64,000 nucleotides of DNA from Bacteroidales bacterium (GTDB taxonomy: Bacteria > Bacteroidota > Bacteroidia > Bacteroidales > P3), in contig JAGCVD010000031.1 in assembly GCA_017962545.1 (NCBI GenBank), positions 154,491-218,490 on the forward strand, in the 5' to 3' direction. Shown here piece by piece: positions 55,509 to 64,000 of the stretch; positions within the stretch are counted from its first letter, which is position 1, and each line of letters begins with the position of its first letter. The position numbers were made by a program, and so were the translations under genes. Under the pieces are notes generated by a model, which was not told the origin of the DNA, made no database searches, and was given only the letters and a program-made list of their open reading frames with translations.

Positions 55509-58500
55509 GGCTTCTTCTTTTTGTTCTGTGACTTGAACAGCTCGCCCCAGTTGTCGAAGTCTTTGGTCAGTTTCAGTCCTACACCCTGCTTGTAGGGCAG
55601 GTCCATACGGGTGTAGTCGTTGGTATTGGTGCGGTTGTAGGCGTAGAGGTGCACCAGTGGGTTGAGACGGTAGCCCACAAGGGCATCGATGATGGCGCTG
55701 TTGACGTCGCTGGTCTGCAGTTCACGGCTCTCGCCGCCATAGCCCAGCGTGCTCTCCAGATAGAAGCGTCCCCAATCTTTGCTGATGTTGACATCCAGCT
55801 GGTTGGTCGTCAGTTCGTTGCCCATTTTGTAGTCCACGCCGATATCCACGCCGGTCATGTCCGACAGGATGCTGTTGAGGGCGCTGATGCTGCCCGATGT
55901 CGCAATGTTTCCGTTGGCCATGGCGCCGCCGTTGGAGTTGTAGAAGTGTCCCACCGCCAACAGCGACAGCGTCTGGTTCAGCATGTCGCGCTCACTGTTG
56001 CGGTCGATGTAGGCGAACACTTCCTCCTCCACGCTGGCGTCAGCATTGGGCAGACGTATGTCGAAGCCTATCGTGGGCTCCTGCAAGGTGCCCGCAATGG
56101 CTATCACATTCTCTACTTGTATGTATTTCTGCGAGCCGCTCATATCGGTTCCTCCCGTCAGCGTCGACAGGTTGACACGCTGTGAATACACGGCCTGCAG
56201 GTCGAAGCGCGCGTCGGGTAGCGAGCCTTGGAAGTTTAGACTGCTGCCGTTCTCAATGGTGAACTCTTTGGAGATAAGCGATATGGCGCTGAATTTCATA
56301 GTGCCTGAGCTGATTTCGTAGTTGCCCAGCACTTGGGGCGTTTCCGAGCCCGACATCGTCAGGTGCAGGTCGCCTGCACCGTTGGCGCTGACTTTGGCAC
56401 CCAACTCGGAGAAGTCCATGGGCAGGTTCAACTGCACGTCGGGTGTAATAGCTAAATCTACCTCCACATTTATCTTCTGCTCTTTGCGAGGAGCCGTCTG
56501 TCGGCTTGTTGGCATGGGACGGTCGCTGACGAAGTGGATGTAGTCTTGTGCCTTCACTTGCTTTTGGTTGTTCACCGGCACCGTCAGCGTACAGCCAGGC
56601 ATCGTGCGGGCGTTGACATTCACTTTGAGCGCGTCGATGGGTCCCCACACGGTGCCCTGCGCTGCGGCCAGCGCTGTGCCGTAGAATTCATCGCCTTGGC
56701 GACGGTCCAGCACCAGCAGGTTGTCGGTGCGCAGCGACAAGTTGAGTTGCACATCACTCAAGTCGTCGTAATTTATTGTACCATCGACATAGGCTGTGTT
56801 GTCTCGTGAGTCGTGGAGCCGGAAGCCGTCGAGAATGATGCGCTTGTTGGTGAATTGCAGGCTGTCGTTGAAGAAGTAGGTGACACCGGTCATATCCAAC
56901 TGTAGCGCACCGTTCTCCACCAGCGCTTCGCCTACGATGAGCGGATGCGACAGGGTGCCCGTGATGTCGAAGGTGCCGTGCAGAAGACCTTCGAAGCGGC
57001 TGGAGAAACTGCTCAGCAGCGGCGCCGCCAAGGCCAGGTCGAAGCGGTCGAAGTCGACGGAGAAGTTCATCTCGCCGTCGTCGCCACCCAGCGCCAGCCA
57101 CCCGTCGGCGCCCAGCTGGTCGCCATCAAGTTGCAGGTTCAGAATATTTAACTCGGCATTCCAGTTGCTGCGTAGCATCACGTCGCCCAACGGCTGACGG
57201 TTCACCATACAGCTGTCTATCTGTAAGTTGGCGTTGAAGTAAGGTATCTCGTTGAGACCGTACAGCGAGAAGCGGCCGTCAATGTCGCCGCTTACCGTTA
57301 CGGGGCTCTCTTGCAGTACGATGTCCATCAATCCGGCAAGGGCGAAGCGGTTGAACGTCAACTCTACCATATCGTTGGACTGTTGCAGCAGGCTCAGGCG
57401 CGCGTCGACCGACTGTGTCTCGCTGCGTGCCGAAATGCCGTTGCCCGTGAGACGCAACTTTTCGTCGTAGGCAATATGCAGGGTGTCTATCAGCAGTCTC
57501 CATGGTGTCGTGCCGATGCTGAAGTTGGGCTTCAGAACATTGACAAAACCTTCATTGAGCTGCAGCTCCAAGTCGCCTTGCGAAGGGGCATCGATGTAGC
57601 CCCATGCCAGCTCCAGCAGAGTGCGCGTTGTGTCGCTCTTCAGCTGCAAGTCGGCACGTTGTAGTAACTCTACGGTGCCTATGTTCACCTCCTGCGACAG
57701 CAGCCGCACCACATAGCCGTCACTCTCTCTGCGCCCGTCAAGGCCCACGTCGTTGAGCACCGCCGATCCGAGGCGCAGCGAGTCGCTGCGCAGCACCATC
57801 TTCAGTCGTTCGGCGCTGTTGTAGCTGCCCGTCAGGCGGGTGTTCTTGGCTACCATCAAGCCGTCATCGACGGTCTCCAGAAAACGGCCGTCGTCTTTCC
57901 ACAGCATGTGCAGGTACACATTGCTCTGTTCTAGTTCTCTCAGTTCCTCTTCCGTCAGCGGTGCGATGTCGAAGAGGTCCGCCGGCAAGGCCTCGTGACC
58001 CGCCTGACGCGCTATCAGTGCCAGGTCTTCGTAGTCGAAGTGGCCGTCGACCGTCAGCTCCAATGGGTCGCCGCGCAACCGCAACTCTTTGTAGCCGTCA
58101 CGCGCGTCGGCGTTCAGCGTCAGACGCTCCACATGCAGGTCGCCCAATTGTGTTCCTTTCAGAGCCAGCCCGCCCTGCATTGTTTCCAGATTCTTGCCTT
58201 CGTATTGCAGTTCGGCGTGAGTCTTCAGCAGCCCATATTTCTCGGGCATCATCTGCAGCGCCTGCAGGTCAAGCTGTTCTATGTTGAGGACGCCGTGGGC
58301 GCTCTTCACCGTATCGGCCAGGTCGAAGTCGCCTCTCAGCGCCAGCAGCGCCAGGCTGTCGGTCGACTCGATGTTCAGGCTTCCCGTGCCGCCTTCCAGT
58401 TTGCAGGCTACGTCAATCGGCGCCAGCCGCTGGCCGCGCACCACGCTGTTCAGCAGTTGCCCTTCCAGGTTGGCGTACAGGGTGTTGATGTCGTTCATGT

Positions 58501-59863
58501 CACCAACATAACCCTTGGCACTCATCGTGAACCCCGTATGACTCAGCCAGTCGCTCTGTAGCATCTTCAGCCCCATACCATTGCTTCCCATCTCGGCGTT
58601 GAAGCGCATGCCGCCCGACGGGGTGGGGGAGAGCAGCGCGTCGGCATGCAGGTTGCCCACGCCGCTGGTGATATTGACGTTGGCTGTCGTCAACGTGTGC
58701 AGGCCGCCGCGCAGGCGTCCAGTAAAGTCTATGTAGTCAATCTGTCGCGCTAACGCCAGTTGCTGTGGCTCCACATGCATCAGCGTGAACAGCGGCGTCA
58801 AGTCGTCGAGGTTTGTCCACAGACGCTCGATGTCAACATCCACCCTCGCCGAGTCGGGCTGGGCGATGTCGTAAAGGTTGCCGGCCACCAGCAGACCCGA
58901 ACGTCCGCCCCAGTGCAGCGCCAGCTCGGTGCGCATGTCGTTGATGGTTCCCTTCATATAACCCGCGGCGTCAATCTGCGTCTCGCAGCCCCACAGCCAC
59001 GGAGCCCAGTAGGCGGCGTCGCTCAGCGCCACACTTGTGCCTTCCTTCAGCGTGATGTTGTGATACACGCTGTCGCAGTAGTCCTCGCCCATCCAGTCGT
59101 GGTAGCGCATCTCCACGTCGGCCGCCACCGTCGTCTGCGGCGTGCGCAGCTCGAAGTCCGTCACCGTAATGTCGTTGCGTCCCACGTGCACATTGCCCTC
59201 TATCTGGGTCGCCTTGAAGCCGCTGCGCTCCTCGGCGGTCATCTTCACCAGCCGGCAGGTCACATCGTCGTTCACCACGTGGATGTCCTTCACGCGGCTC
59301 ACGATGTCGACAAACTCCATGTGCGCTATCGACACACCCACGTCGAAATTCATTGTCGGTATCTCGGGCAGGTCCATCTTGTAACGTACATGATCCAGCG
59401 TCAGCGTTCCCACGTCGACGGTGAAAGTATCCTTTATCTCTCTGTGTTTGTCGAGATGGTAATAGTTAAAGATATAATCCAAGTTGGTATGGGGCTCGCC
59501 CGTCACCGTGTCCTCGGAGACGGCCAGGTGATAGTATCCGCGGCGCAGATACACGCGATCCAGCGTCAGGTGCTTGTCTTTGTAGGGGAACTGATTGAAA
59601 TGCACCCTGAGCCGCTTCGCACTGAGGATAGTGTCGTTGTCGGGCGCCACCAACAGTACGTTGTTCAGTATCAGGTGGTCCCACGGCATGGCGTGGAGCG
59701 CGCCAATCTTCACCGTGCCGCCCCATTCGCGCGACAGATAGCGTCCCGCCGCCGTACCCAGGTACGACTGCACGACGGAGTAGTTGAGCAGCGCTACGGC
59801 GACATACACCGTCAGCAGCAGCCCGACCACCACACGTCCTACTATCTTCCAAACCATTTTCAT
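55505..59863 (-). CDS. tamB: TamB-like translocation/assembly protein
   Basis: The product of about 1450 residues starts with one membrane helix (MVWKIVGRVVVGLLLTVYVAVALL) and continues as a long repetitive beta-structure (AsmA-like at the start, LHAMPWDHLILNNVLLVAPDNDTILSAKRLRVHFN). It ends in a TamB C-terminal domain (VDIGVDYKMGNELTTNQLDVNISKDWGRFYLESTLGYGGESRELQ) and a basic tail (KSQNKKKKP). TamB-type proteins bridge the periplasm and move lipids or help to insert outer-membrane proteins. No tamA/bamA-type partner is adjacent. The start at 59863 (MKMVWK) is chosen over the in-frame 59905. Large open frames on the plus strand are shadows. Confidence 0.9.
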   Translation of the reverse strand: MKMVWKIVGRVVVGLLLTVYVAVALLNYSVVQSYLGTAAGRYLSREWGGTVKIGALHAMPWDHLILNNVLLVAPDNDTILSAKRLRVHFNQFPYKDKHLTLDRVYLRRGYYHLAVSEDTVTGEPHTNLDYIFNYYHLDKHREIKDTFTVDVGTLTLDHVRYKMDLPEIPTMNFDVGVSIAHMEFVDIVSRVKDIHVVNDDVTCRLVKMTAEERSGFKATQIEGNVHVGRNDITVTDFELRTPQTTVAADVEMRYHDWMGEDYCDSVYHNITLKEGTSVALSDAAYWAPWLWGCETQIDAAGYMKGTINDMRTELALHWGGRSGLLVAGNLYDIAQPDSARVDVDIERLWTNLDDLTPLFTLMHVEPQQLALARQIDYIDFTGRLRGGLHTLTTANVNITSGVGNLHADALLSPTPSGGMRFNAEMGSNGMGLKMLQSDWLSHTGFTMSAKGYVGDMNDINTLYANLEGQLLNSVVRGQRLAPIDVACKLEGGTGSLNIESTDSLALLALRGDFDLADTVKSAHGVLNIEQLDLQALQMMPEKYGLLKTHAELQYEGKNLETMQGGLALKGTQLGDLHVERLTLNADARDGYKELRLRGDPLELTVDGHFDYEDLALIARQAGHEALPADLFDIAPLTEEELRELEQSNVYLHMLWKDDGRFLETVDDGLMVAKNTRLTGSYNSAERLKMVLRSDSLRLGSAVLNDVGLDGRRESDGYVVRLLSQEVNIGTVELLQRADLQLKSDTTRTLLELAWGYIDAPSQGDLELQLNEGFVNVLKPNFSIGTTPWRLLIDTLHIAYDEKLRLTGNGISARSETQSVDARLSLLQQSNDMVELTFNRFALAGLMDIVLQESPVTVSGDIDGRFSLYGLNEIPYFNANLQIDSCMVNRQPLGDVMLRSNWNAELNILNLQLDGDQLGADGWLALGGDDGEMNFSVDFDRFDLALAAPLLSSFSSRFEGLLHGTFDITGTLSHPLIVGEALVENGALQLDMTGVTYFFNDSLQFTNKRIILDGFRLHDSRDNTAYVDGTINYDDLSDVQLNLSLRTDNLLVLDRRQGDEFYGTALAAAQGTVWGPIDALKVNVNARTMPGCTLTVPVNNQKQVKAQDYIHFVSDRPMPTSRQTAPRKEQKINVEVDLAITPDVQLNLPMDFSELGAKVSANGAGDLHLTMSGSETPQVLGNYEISSGTMKFSAISLISKEFTIENGSSLNFQGSLPDARFDLQAVYSQRVNLSTLTGGTDMSGSQKYIQVENVIAIAGTLQEPTIGFDIRLPNADASVEEEVFAYIDRNSERDMLNQTLSLLAVGHFYNSNGGAMANGNIATSGSISALNSILSDMTGVDIGVDYKMGNELTTNQLDVNISKDWGRFYLESTLGYGGESRELQTSDVNSAIIDALVGYRLNPLVHLYAYNRTNTNDYTRMDLPYKQGVGLKLTKDFDNWGELFKSQNKKKKP

Positions 59864-60294
59864 CGCAACCCAATAACGATTGGTTCCGCTTTTTATTATA
59901 TACATAATTTTAAAAATTTATAACAACAGCGTGCGTAAACCTCAATGTTATGGTCAATTGTACTATTTTGATTTAGAGATGCTTGATATGCTCTCCTATC
60001 GACCCTCTCCCGACCCTCTATCCACCACCCCTCCATACCGACCTGTTTTTCAGATAAAAGGATGGTAGAATATAGATGGGGTAAGGTGAGGGGATTTGTG
60101 CAGAAAAAGTTGGTGATAGCTCGCTGACTGTTGTCCGTTGTTATTCGGCGGTTGATAAATTGTTCGTTTTGTGTTTCCGAGATGGTGTTTGTTTCGGAAA
60201 AAATGTGTATTTTTGCACTTTATTTATCACAGTATATGTGGTGATAAAATATGTAGAATCAATATATTATTTATCATTTAAACAACAAAACAAC
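59864..60294. other. Spacer between divergent tamB and PurF-like genes
   Basis: AT-rich ends and a pyrimidine-rich stretch (59990-60045, CGACCCTCTC-type 10-base echoes) followed by a G-rich stretch (60060-60092), roughly complementary to each other. The only promoter box recognised is TATTTTTG at 60208-60215 (plus). No gene or RNA is recognised. Confidence 0.5.
60208..60215 (+). promoter_or_regulatory. -7 box TATTTTTG for the PurF-like gene
   Basis: TATTTTTG followed by CA, with a TTTG 16 bases upstream (shorter than usual). The leader to the ATG at 60295 is about 75 bases and AT-rich. Confidence 0.68.
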
Positions 60295-61722
60295 ATGAGT
60301 GGTTTCTTTGGAGTAGTCTCCGAACATCCCTGTATCACCGATTTGTTCTACGGAACAGATTATCATTCGCATCTGGGCACCAAACGTGCCGGTATGGCAA
60401 CCTTCGACGGGTTGAATGCCCACCAGAACATCCACAACATCCAGAACTCGCACTTCCGTCCGAAGTTCATGAAGGATCTGGATGAGATGAAGGGCAATGT
60501 GGGTGTCGGCGTCATCAGCGACACCGAGGCACAGCCCGTGATGGTCAACTCGCACCTGGGCCGTTTTGCTATCGCCACGGTGTCGAAAATTAACAACATC
60601 GCCGAGTTGGAACAGGAATGCCTCGACAAGCACCAGCAGTTCACCGACTTGTCGATAGGCCGCACGAATCCCACCGAGTTGGTGGCGCTGTTGATTTCGC
60701 AGGGCAAGGATTTTGTGGAGGGCATCGAGAATGTGTACAACAAGGTGAAGGGCAGCTGCACGATGCTGATACTGACGCCCGACGGCCTTATCGCCGCACG
60801 CGACCGCTACGGCCGCACGCCTATTGTCATCGGCCGTCGCGGCAACGACTATGCTGTGGCCAGCGAGAGCCATTCGTATGTCAACCTGGGCTATGAGACC
60901 TGCCGTTTCGTGGGTCCTGGCGAAGTGGTGAAGGTGTCGGTGGATGGCGGCATCAAGGTGATGCGTCCCGCCGAAGAGAAGAACCAAATCTGCTCGTTCC
61001 TTTGGATTTACTATGGCTACCCCTGCACCGAATATGAGGGAATCAATACCGAGGGCGTGCGCTACGAACTGGGCCGCCTGATGGGTCAGCGCGACGATGT
61101 GCAGGCCGACTTTGTGAGCCCTATCCCCGACAGCGGCATAGGTATGGCGCTGGGTTATAGCAACGGCCGTCAGATACCCTACAAGCGAGGTCTGTTGAAA
61201 TACACCCCGACATGGAGCCGCTCGTTCATGCCCGTCAGTCAGGAAGACCGCTTCCTCGTGGCCAAGATGAAACTCATCCCCAGCCGTGCTATGCTGCAGG
61301 GCAAGGATGTGGTGTTCTGCGACGACTCGATAGTGCGCGGCACGCAGTTGCGCGACAACGTGAAGATGCTCTACGACTACGGTGCCAAGAGCGTGCATGT
61401 GCGCATCAGCTGCCCGCCGCTGGTGCACGGATGCACCTTCCTGAACTTCAGCGAGAGCAAGACCGACCGTGAGCTTATCACTCGCCGTGTCATCGAGGAA
61501 CTCGAGGGTATTCCCGCCGCCAACCTGGCGCCCGAGAAGCTGCGTCTCTATCAGGACCACAATACGCCTGAGTATGCCCGCATGGTGGAGGTGATACGCC
61601 AGCACGTCGGTGTTGACACATTGAAGTTCAATACCATCGACGATATCTGCGAGGCCATCGGTATGCCCAAGGAGAGTATCTGCACGCACTGCTTCGACGG
61701 CAGCTCCTACGGCGACAAGTGA
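60295..61722 (+). CDS. PurF-like amidophosphoribosyltransferase without N-terminal cysteine
   Basis: The 475-residue product has the Ntn-type N-terminal domain (FFGVVSEHPCITDLFYGTDYHSHLGTKRAGMATF; GVGVISDTEAQPVMVNSHLGRFAI) and a C-terminal PRTase domain with the PRPP motif VVFCDDSIVRGTQLRDN. PurF makes phosphoribosylamine from PRPP and glutamine. However, the residue after Met is Ser (MSGFFG), where glutamine-using PurF has the catalytic Cys; the nearest cysteine is in EHPC, about ten residues in. This Bacteroidales subgroup may use ammonia or another amine, or have a different role. The ATG at 60295 is favoured over the in-frame 60160. Confidence 0.85.
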   Translation: MSGFFGVVSEHPCITDLFYGTDYHSHLGTKRAGMATFDGLNAHQNIHNIQNSHFRPKFMKDLDEMKGNVGVGVISDTEAQPVMVNSHLGRFAIATVSKINNIAELEQECLDKHQQFTDLSIGRTNPTELVALLISQGKDFVEGIENVYNKVKGSCTMLILTPDGLIAARDRYGRTPIVIGRRGNDYAVASESHSYVNLGYETCRFVGPGEVVKVSVDGGIKVMRPAEEKNQICSFLWIYYGYPCTEYEGINTEGVRYELGRLMGQRDDVQADFVSPIPDSGIGMALGYSNGRQIPYKRGLLKYTPTWSRSFMPVSQEDRFLVAKMKLIPSRAMLQGKDVVFCDDSIVRGTQLRDNVKMLYDYGAKSVHVRISCPPLVHGCTFLNFSESKTDRELITRRVIEELEGIPAANLAPEKLRLYQDHNTPEYARMVEVIRQHVGVDTLKFNTIDDICEAIGMPKESICTHCFDGSSYGDK

Positions 61723-61766
61723 CCTTAGGAGAGGCAACAAGACAAGGAATAACAACCAACACAGTG

Positions 61767-63572
61767 ATGAAGAAATACATATTAGGATTGATGCTGTTGC
61801 TGCCGATGGCAGCAGTCGCCCAAGGCCCTCTGGCGCCGCCCACGGTGCTCAGCGTTGCTGAGTTGATGAAGAACTACGGCCTAGACACGGCGTGGGTGAA
61901 CGACACCGCCGCCATGCAGCGCTACCTTGACGAGCAGCCACAGAACTATGTGGAACTCACCAACTTGTGCGTCACCATACGCACTCGGGCGCAGAAGGCC
62001 ATCAGCTCGATAGAGCATGATTTCCACTTCCGTGACAGCCTCCTATGGCTCGACTCCAACACTGTGTTGGCTGATTTCCCTATCTATGAGTATCGTCTGC
62101 AAAACTTGGCAGATATGATGGGGCGGATGAGCATAAAATACAGCCGTCTGGAACAGCAGCGCATCGAAGCGGAGCGTGAGGCCGCACGGCGCCGTGCCGA
62201 AGAGGAAGCCCGTCGGCAACAGGAGGCGCGCAACCGTACAGCCGAGGACTTGCGGACAAGCATAGGCGTGCATGACCGTGCCATCAAGACGGCTTGCGAC
62301 GCCGTGGGCGTTAGCGACAAGAATAAGCTCAAGGAGTTGAAAGATTTGTTCTACAGCTACTTGATGGTGTACAACAAGTACGACCTGTCGGAGGGCAACG
62401 CTACCGACGAGAGCATTGCGAAGCTGGACGAGCTCAATTCGTTCCAGAACGACCTGCTGGAGAATGTGCTGGGCAACAACTCGCTGCCCAACCAGATAGA
62501 TAACTTCAAGAATGTCCTCAAGGTGCGTTGTGAGAAGGAGAATGGCGATGTGTATCGTAGCTACTCCAAGGTTTTTAAGCACACCAAGGTGCCTATCTCG
62601 TTCGCGGACATCAAGGAATATGAGGAGTATATCGCCCGTCTGCGGACCATCATCAATGTGCAGCAGCGCTACCTGCATACGCTGGAACTGCGTGCCACCA
62701 TTGCTCAGGGCACCGATGCCATCGTGTCGCTCTACGGCAAGAAGTATCGAGATAATGCCAATGCCTACAAGGAGGTGCTGAAGGGTATCAATCAGTTGCC
62801 GACCTTTACCACCGATGCGGAGAGCATCCTCTTCATCCGTTACCTCGAGGATTTTATCGCTGCCCAGCAGCTCTATCTGGACTTCTATCCCGTGCTGGAG
62901 GATATCTCTCACCGTTCCGACACCATTATTAGCCACAAAGAATTCTCGGATGTAGTTTCGGCCTATCGTGACGCCCAGCCGTCGCTGAGGCCTATGCCGG
63001 GCTTCAAGGACCCTGCCGGCTCTGCTATCTATGAGCGCCAGTTGAATGAGGTGTTGGCGGTGCAGCAGTGCTATCTGGATGTCATTGCCTTGCGGCAGCT
63101 TATTGTCACCAACGACGACAGCTTGCTGGCGGGTAAGAAGGTCGACCATATACTGGCCAACGGTTACAAACTGCTGCGTAAGCAGGTGGATCTGCGGCCC
63201 AATTTCGCTACCGTCGAGCGTGGACGTAGTTTCATTGAACTCCTGCGTAACTATCTGGACATGCAGCAGCTAGGCCTCACTACGTTGCACAAGTTGGAGC
63301 GAATAAATGAAAACGACAAGAGGATTAAGGATAAGGAAATTCCTTATAATAATATCCGTAAGGCCTATAGTCGTATGTACAAGACCTACCAGGGTGTCGA
63401 GGAAATTACCAATACAGAGGACCTGAGACGCTATGACCGTCAGTGCGACTATATCCTTGAAATGCAGGAGGCTTTCATTGACGCCCAGCATTCCAGCAGT
63501 GCTGCCGAAAATGATGCCAAACTCAAACGTGAAAGTAACATTGAGAATATTAAACTCGTTATAGGTTTGTAA
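61767..63572 (+). CDS. Secreted helical protein, about 600 residues, unrecognised
   Basis: From the ATG at 61767 the 601-residue product has a signal peptide (MKKYILGLMLLLPMAAVAQ). Its coiled-coil segment (EQQRIEAEREAARRRAEEEA then RRQQEARNRTAED, about residues 130-165) is followed by about 430 mostly helical residues with many Tyr/Leu/Gln heptads, such as YEEYIARLRTIINVQQRYLHTLELR and FIRYLEDFIAAQQLYLDFYPVLED. Repeats of about 110 residues ending in a QQxYLD motif (QQRYLHT, QQLYLDF, QQCYLDV, MQQLGL) suggest a duplicated helical domain. No catalytic motif was seen. It is 44 bases downstream of the PurF-like gene and followed by a terminator. Confidence 0.8.
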   Translation: MKKYILGLMLLLPMAAVAQGPLAPPTVLSVAELMKNYGLDTAWVNDTAAMQRYLDEQPQNYVELTNLCVTIRTRAQKAISSIEHDFHFRDSLLWLDSNTVLADFPIYEYRLQNLADMMGRMSIKYSRLEQQRIEAEREAARRRAEEEARRQQEARNRTAEDLRTSIGVHDRAIKTACDAVGVSDKNKLKELKDLFYSYLMVYNKYDLSEGNATDESIAKLDELNSFQNDLLENVLGNNSLPNQIDNFKNVLKVRCEKENGDVYRSYSKVFKHTKVPISFADIKEYEEYIARLRTIINVQQRYLHTLELRATIAQGTDAIVSLYGKKYRDNANAYKEVLKGINQLPTFTTDAESILFIRYLEDFIAAQQLYLDFYPVLEDISHRSDTIISHKEFSDVVSAYRDAQPSLRPMPGFKDPAGSAIYERQLNEVLAVQQCYLDVIALRQLIVTNDDSLLAGKKVDHILANGYKLLRKQVDLRPNFATVERGRSFIELLRNYLDMQQLGLTTLHKLERINENDKRIKDKEIPYNNIRKAYSRMYKTYQGVEEITNTEDLRRYDRQCDYILEMQEAFIDAQHSSSAAENDAKLKRESNIENIKLVIGL

Positions 63573-63597
63573 TATTTATCCGTATAACAAACTGAAG

Positions 63598-63632
63598 ACC
63601 ACCAATGTATTTGATTGGTGGTTTTCTTTTCC
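63598..63632 (+). terminator. Terminator before the rRNA operon
   Basis: ACCACCAAT-GTATTTG-ATTGGTGGT then TTTTCTTTT, insulating the upstream unit from the rRNA operon promoter. Confidence 0.93.
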
Positions 63633-63791
63633 TAGAATGTCTGCATAAAGTTCTGTTTTTAGTGGGTATTTGCGCCTGTTTCGAGTGTCTCTATAGCACG
63701 AATAGAATGTTTTTTTGAAAAATATTTTTTTTATAATCATTTGTATTACAATTTGTTTTTTTGTAATCCAATAAAAAAATGAAAAAAATAT

Positions 63792-63822
63792 TTTGTCAGT
63801 TTTGAAAAAGGTTGTACTTTTG
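63792..63822 (+). promoter_or_regulatory. rRNA operon promoter (TTTG, 19 bases, TACTTTTG)
   Basis: TTTG (63792-63795), 19 bases, TACTTTTG (63815-63822), followed by CATCCGCTTTCG. Upstream DNA is very A/T-rich (63700-63790), fitting an UP-element-like region. It shares the -7 box and the CCGCTTTCG block with the tRNA-Asn promoter at 14583. Confidence 0.88.
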
Positions 63823-63901
63823 CATCCGCTTTCGCCCAAAAAACGGGTGTTGAAAAAAAAGCGCGAGTAATTTGAAATTAATGAGAAGAAAGAGATAGCG
63901 T

Positions 63902-63940
63902 GTGTCGTCATACATATATATAGGTATGTGTGTGAGACAC
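63902..63940 (+). other. Hairpin in the 16S leader (probable processing stem or structure)
   Basis: GTGTC...GACAC enclosing CATACATA/TATGTGTG in the leader between the rrn promoter and the 16S start. In Bacteroidota pre-rRNA the leader pairs with the 16S trailer for RNase III cutting; here only the local hairpin is seen, since the trailer is outside the window. Confidence 0.55.
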
Positions 63941-63977
63941 GAAGACGAGTCAAGAAGGTAAACAAAGAACAATTCTT

Positions 63978-64000
63978 ACAATGAAGAGTTTGATCCTGGC
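63978..64000 (+). rRNA. rrs: 16S rRNA, first 23 bases (cut by window edge)
   Basis: AGAGTTTGATCCTGGC (63985-64000) is the universal 27F region near the 5' end of 16S rRNA. Aligning to E. coli numbering puts the mature 5' end at about 63978. The gene continues beyond the window. Confidence 0.95.

Noticed and set aside
58760-59923. 387-codon plus-strand frame over tamB
   Set aside because: His/Val/Arg/Gln-rich shadow of the TamB-like gene; it also runs through the tamB start region.
60274-61755. 493-codon minus-strand frame over the PurF-like gene
   Set aside because: Reverse-strand shadow; the plus-strand frame has clear PRTase motifs and a promoter.

Overview
The window is a chromosomal segment of a Bacteroidales-type bacterium (phylum Bacteroidota), probably an uncultured gut or rumen lineage. 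Evidence: many promoters carry the Bacteroidota -7 box TAnnTTTG, often with a TTTG or TTG -33 box about 19 bases upstream. Shine-Dalgarno sequences are rare. Several families are typical of the order (DUF4293, BT_3928-type DoxX protein, DUF1599, PorP/SprF, fimbrillin-like lipoprotein, GH92). A 16S rRNA gene of the expected type begins at the right edge. Coding DNA is GC-rich in third positions (strongest in the M16 peptidase, aldolase and acyl-CoA synthetase), whereas intergenic DNA is AT-rich. Genus cannot be fixed from this sequence alone.

Layout. 1-5166 (minus strand): DUF6266 and beta-barrel genes, then a run DUF1599, DoxX, DUF4293, tsaE, rsfS, ftsH (cut by the edge). 5.2-7.6 kb: a leader, a small conserved-looking peptide and a fimbrillin/beta-helix lipoprotein. 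7.6-8.0 kb: a short segment between direct repeats. 8.0-14.6 kb: folP, cdaA, a DUF2975/HTH pair, an M16 peptidase and nnrD. 14.6-20.9 kb: tRNA-Asn, a lipoprotein and a three-gene RND efflux operon whose TolC gene is out of frame in its signal peptide. 20.9-25.7 kb: small envelope proteins, an LD-carboxypeptidase and a PorT-like barrel. 25.7-25.9 kb: an IS21 transposase relic. 26.2-34.4 kb: GH3, LysE-type exporter, PhoH, ispE, class II aldolase and ADP-forming acyl-CoA synthetase. 34.5-37.2 kb (minus): pyrC and a WG-repeat protein. 37.3-43.8 kb: a trans-sulfuration-type enzyme, elbB, a TPR protein, a DHOD-like protein, a four-helix-bundle protein, kdsA and a DEDDh exonuclease. 43.9-49.9 kb (minus): an ECF sigma/anti-sigma/barrel operon, then tsaD, PorP/SprF and a PD40-OmpA protein. 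50.2-54.6 kb: a small barrel, ROK kinase, GH92 alpha-mannosidase and a small lipoprotein. 54.6-59.9 kb (minus): a phosphodiester glycosidase and a TamB-like giant. 60.3-63.6 kb: a PurF-like protein lacking the N-terminal cysteine and a secreted coiled-coil protein. 63.6-64.0 kb: the rrn promoter, leader and 16S start.

The most unusual signal is a dispersed set of short tandem arrays with a seven-base unit, most often four units (28 bp). They lie in spacers and also inside ispE, pyrC, tsaD, nnrD, DUF1599, PorP and other genes. The same unit families recur at unrelated loci (GTAAACT, TTCGGAG, GGGCAGT/ACTGCCC, AAATGRA). Coding arrays of four units add 21 bases and keep the frame. The TolC signal peptide holds three units and is out of frame; four units or one unit would restore a clean signal peptide. 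Related 8-, 9-, 11- and 15-base arrays also occur, some as head-to-head inverted pairs. A second notable signal is a 20-base bipartite motif (TGTAAGATTTT-N8-TTGCGTCAT) upstream of the ECF sigma gene and, 21 kb away, upstream of a small membrane protein gene; it looks like the promoter recognised by this sigma factor.
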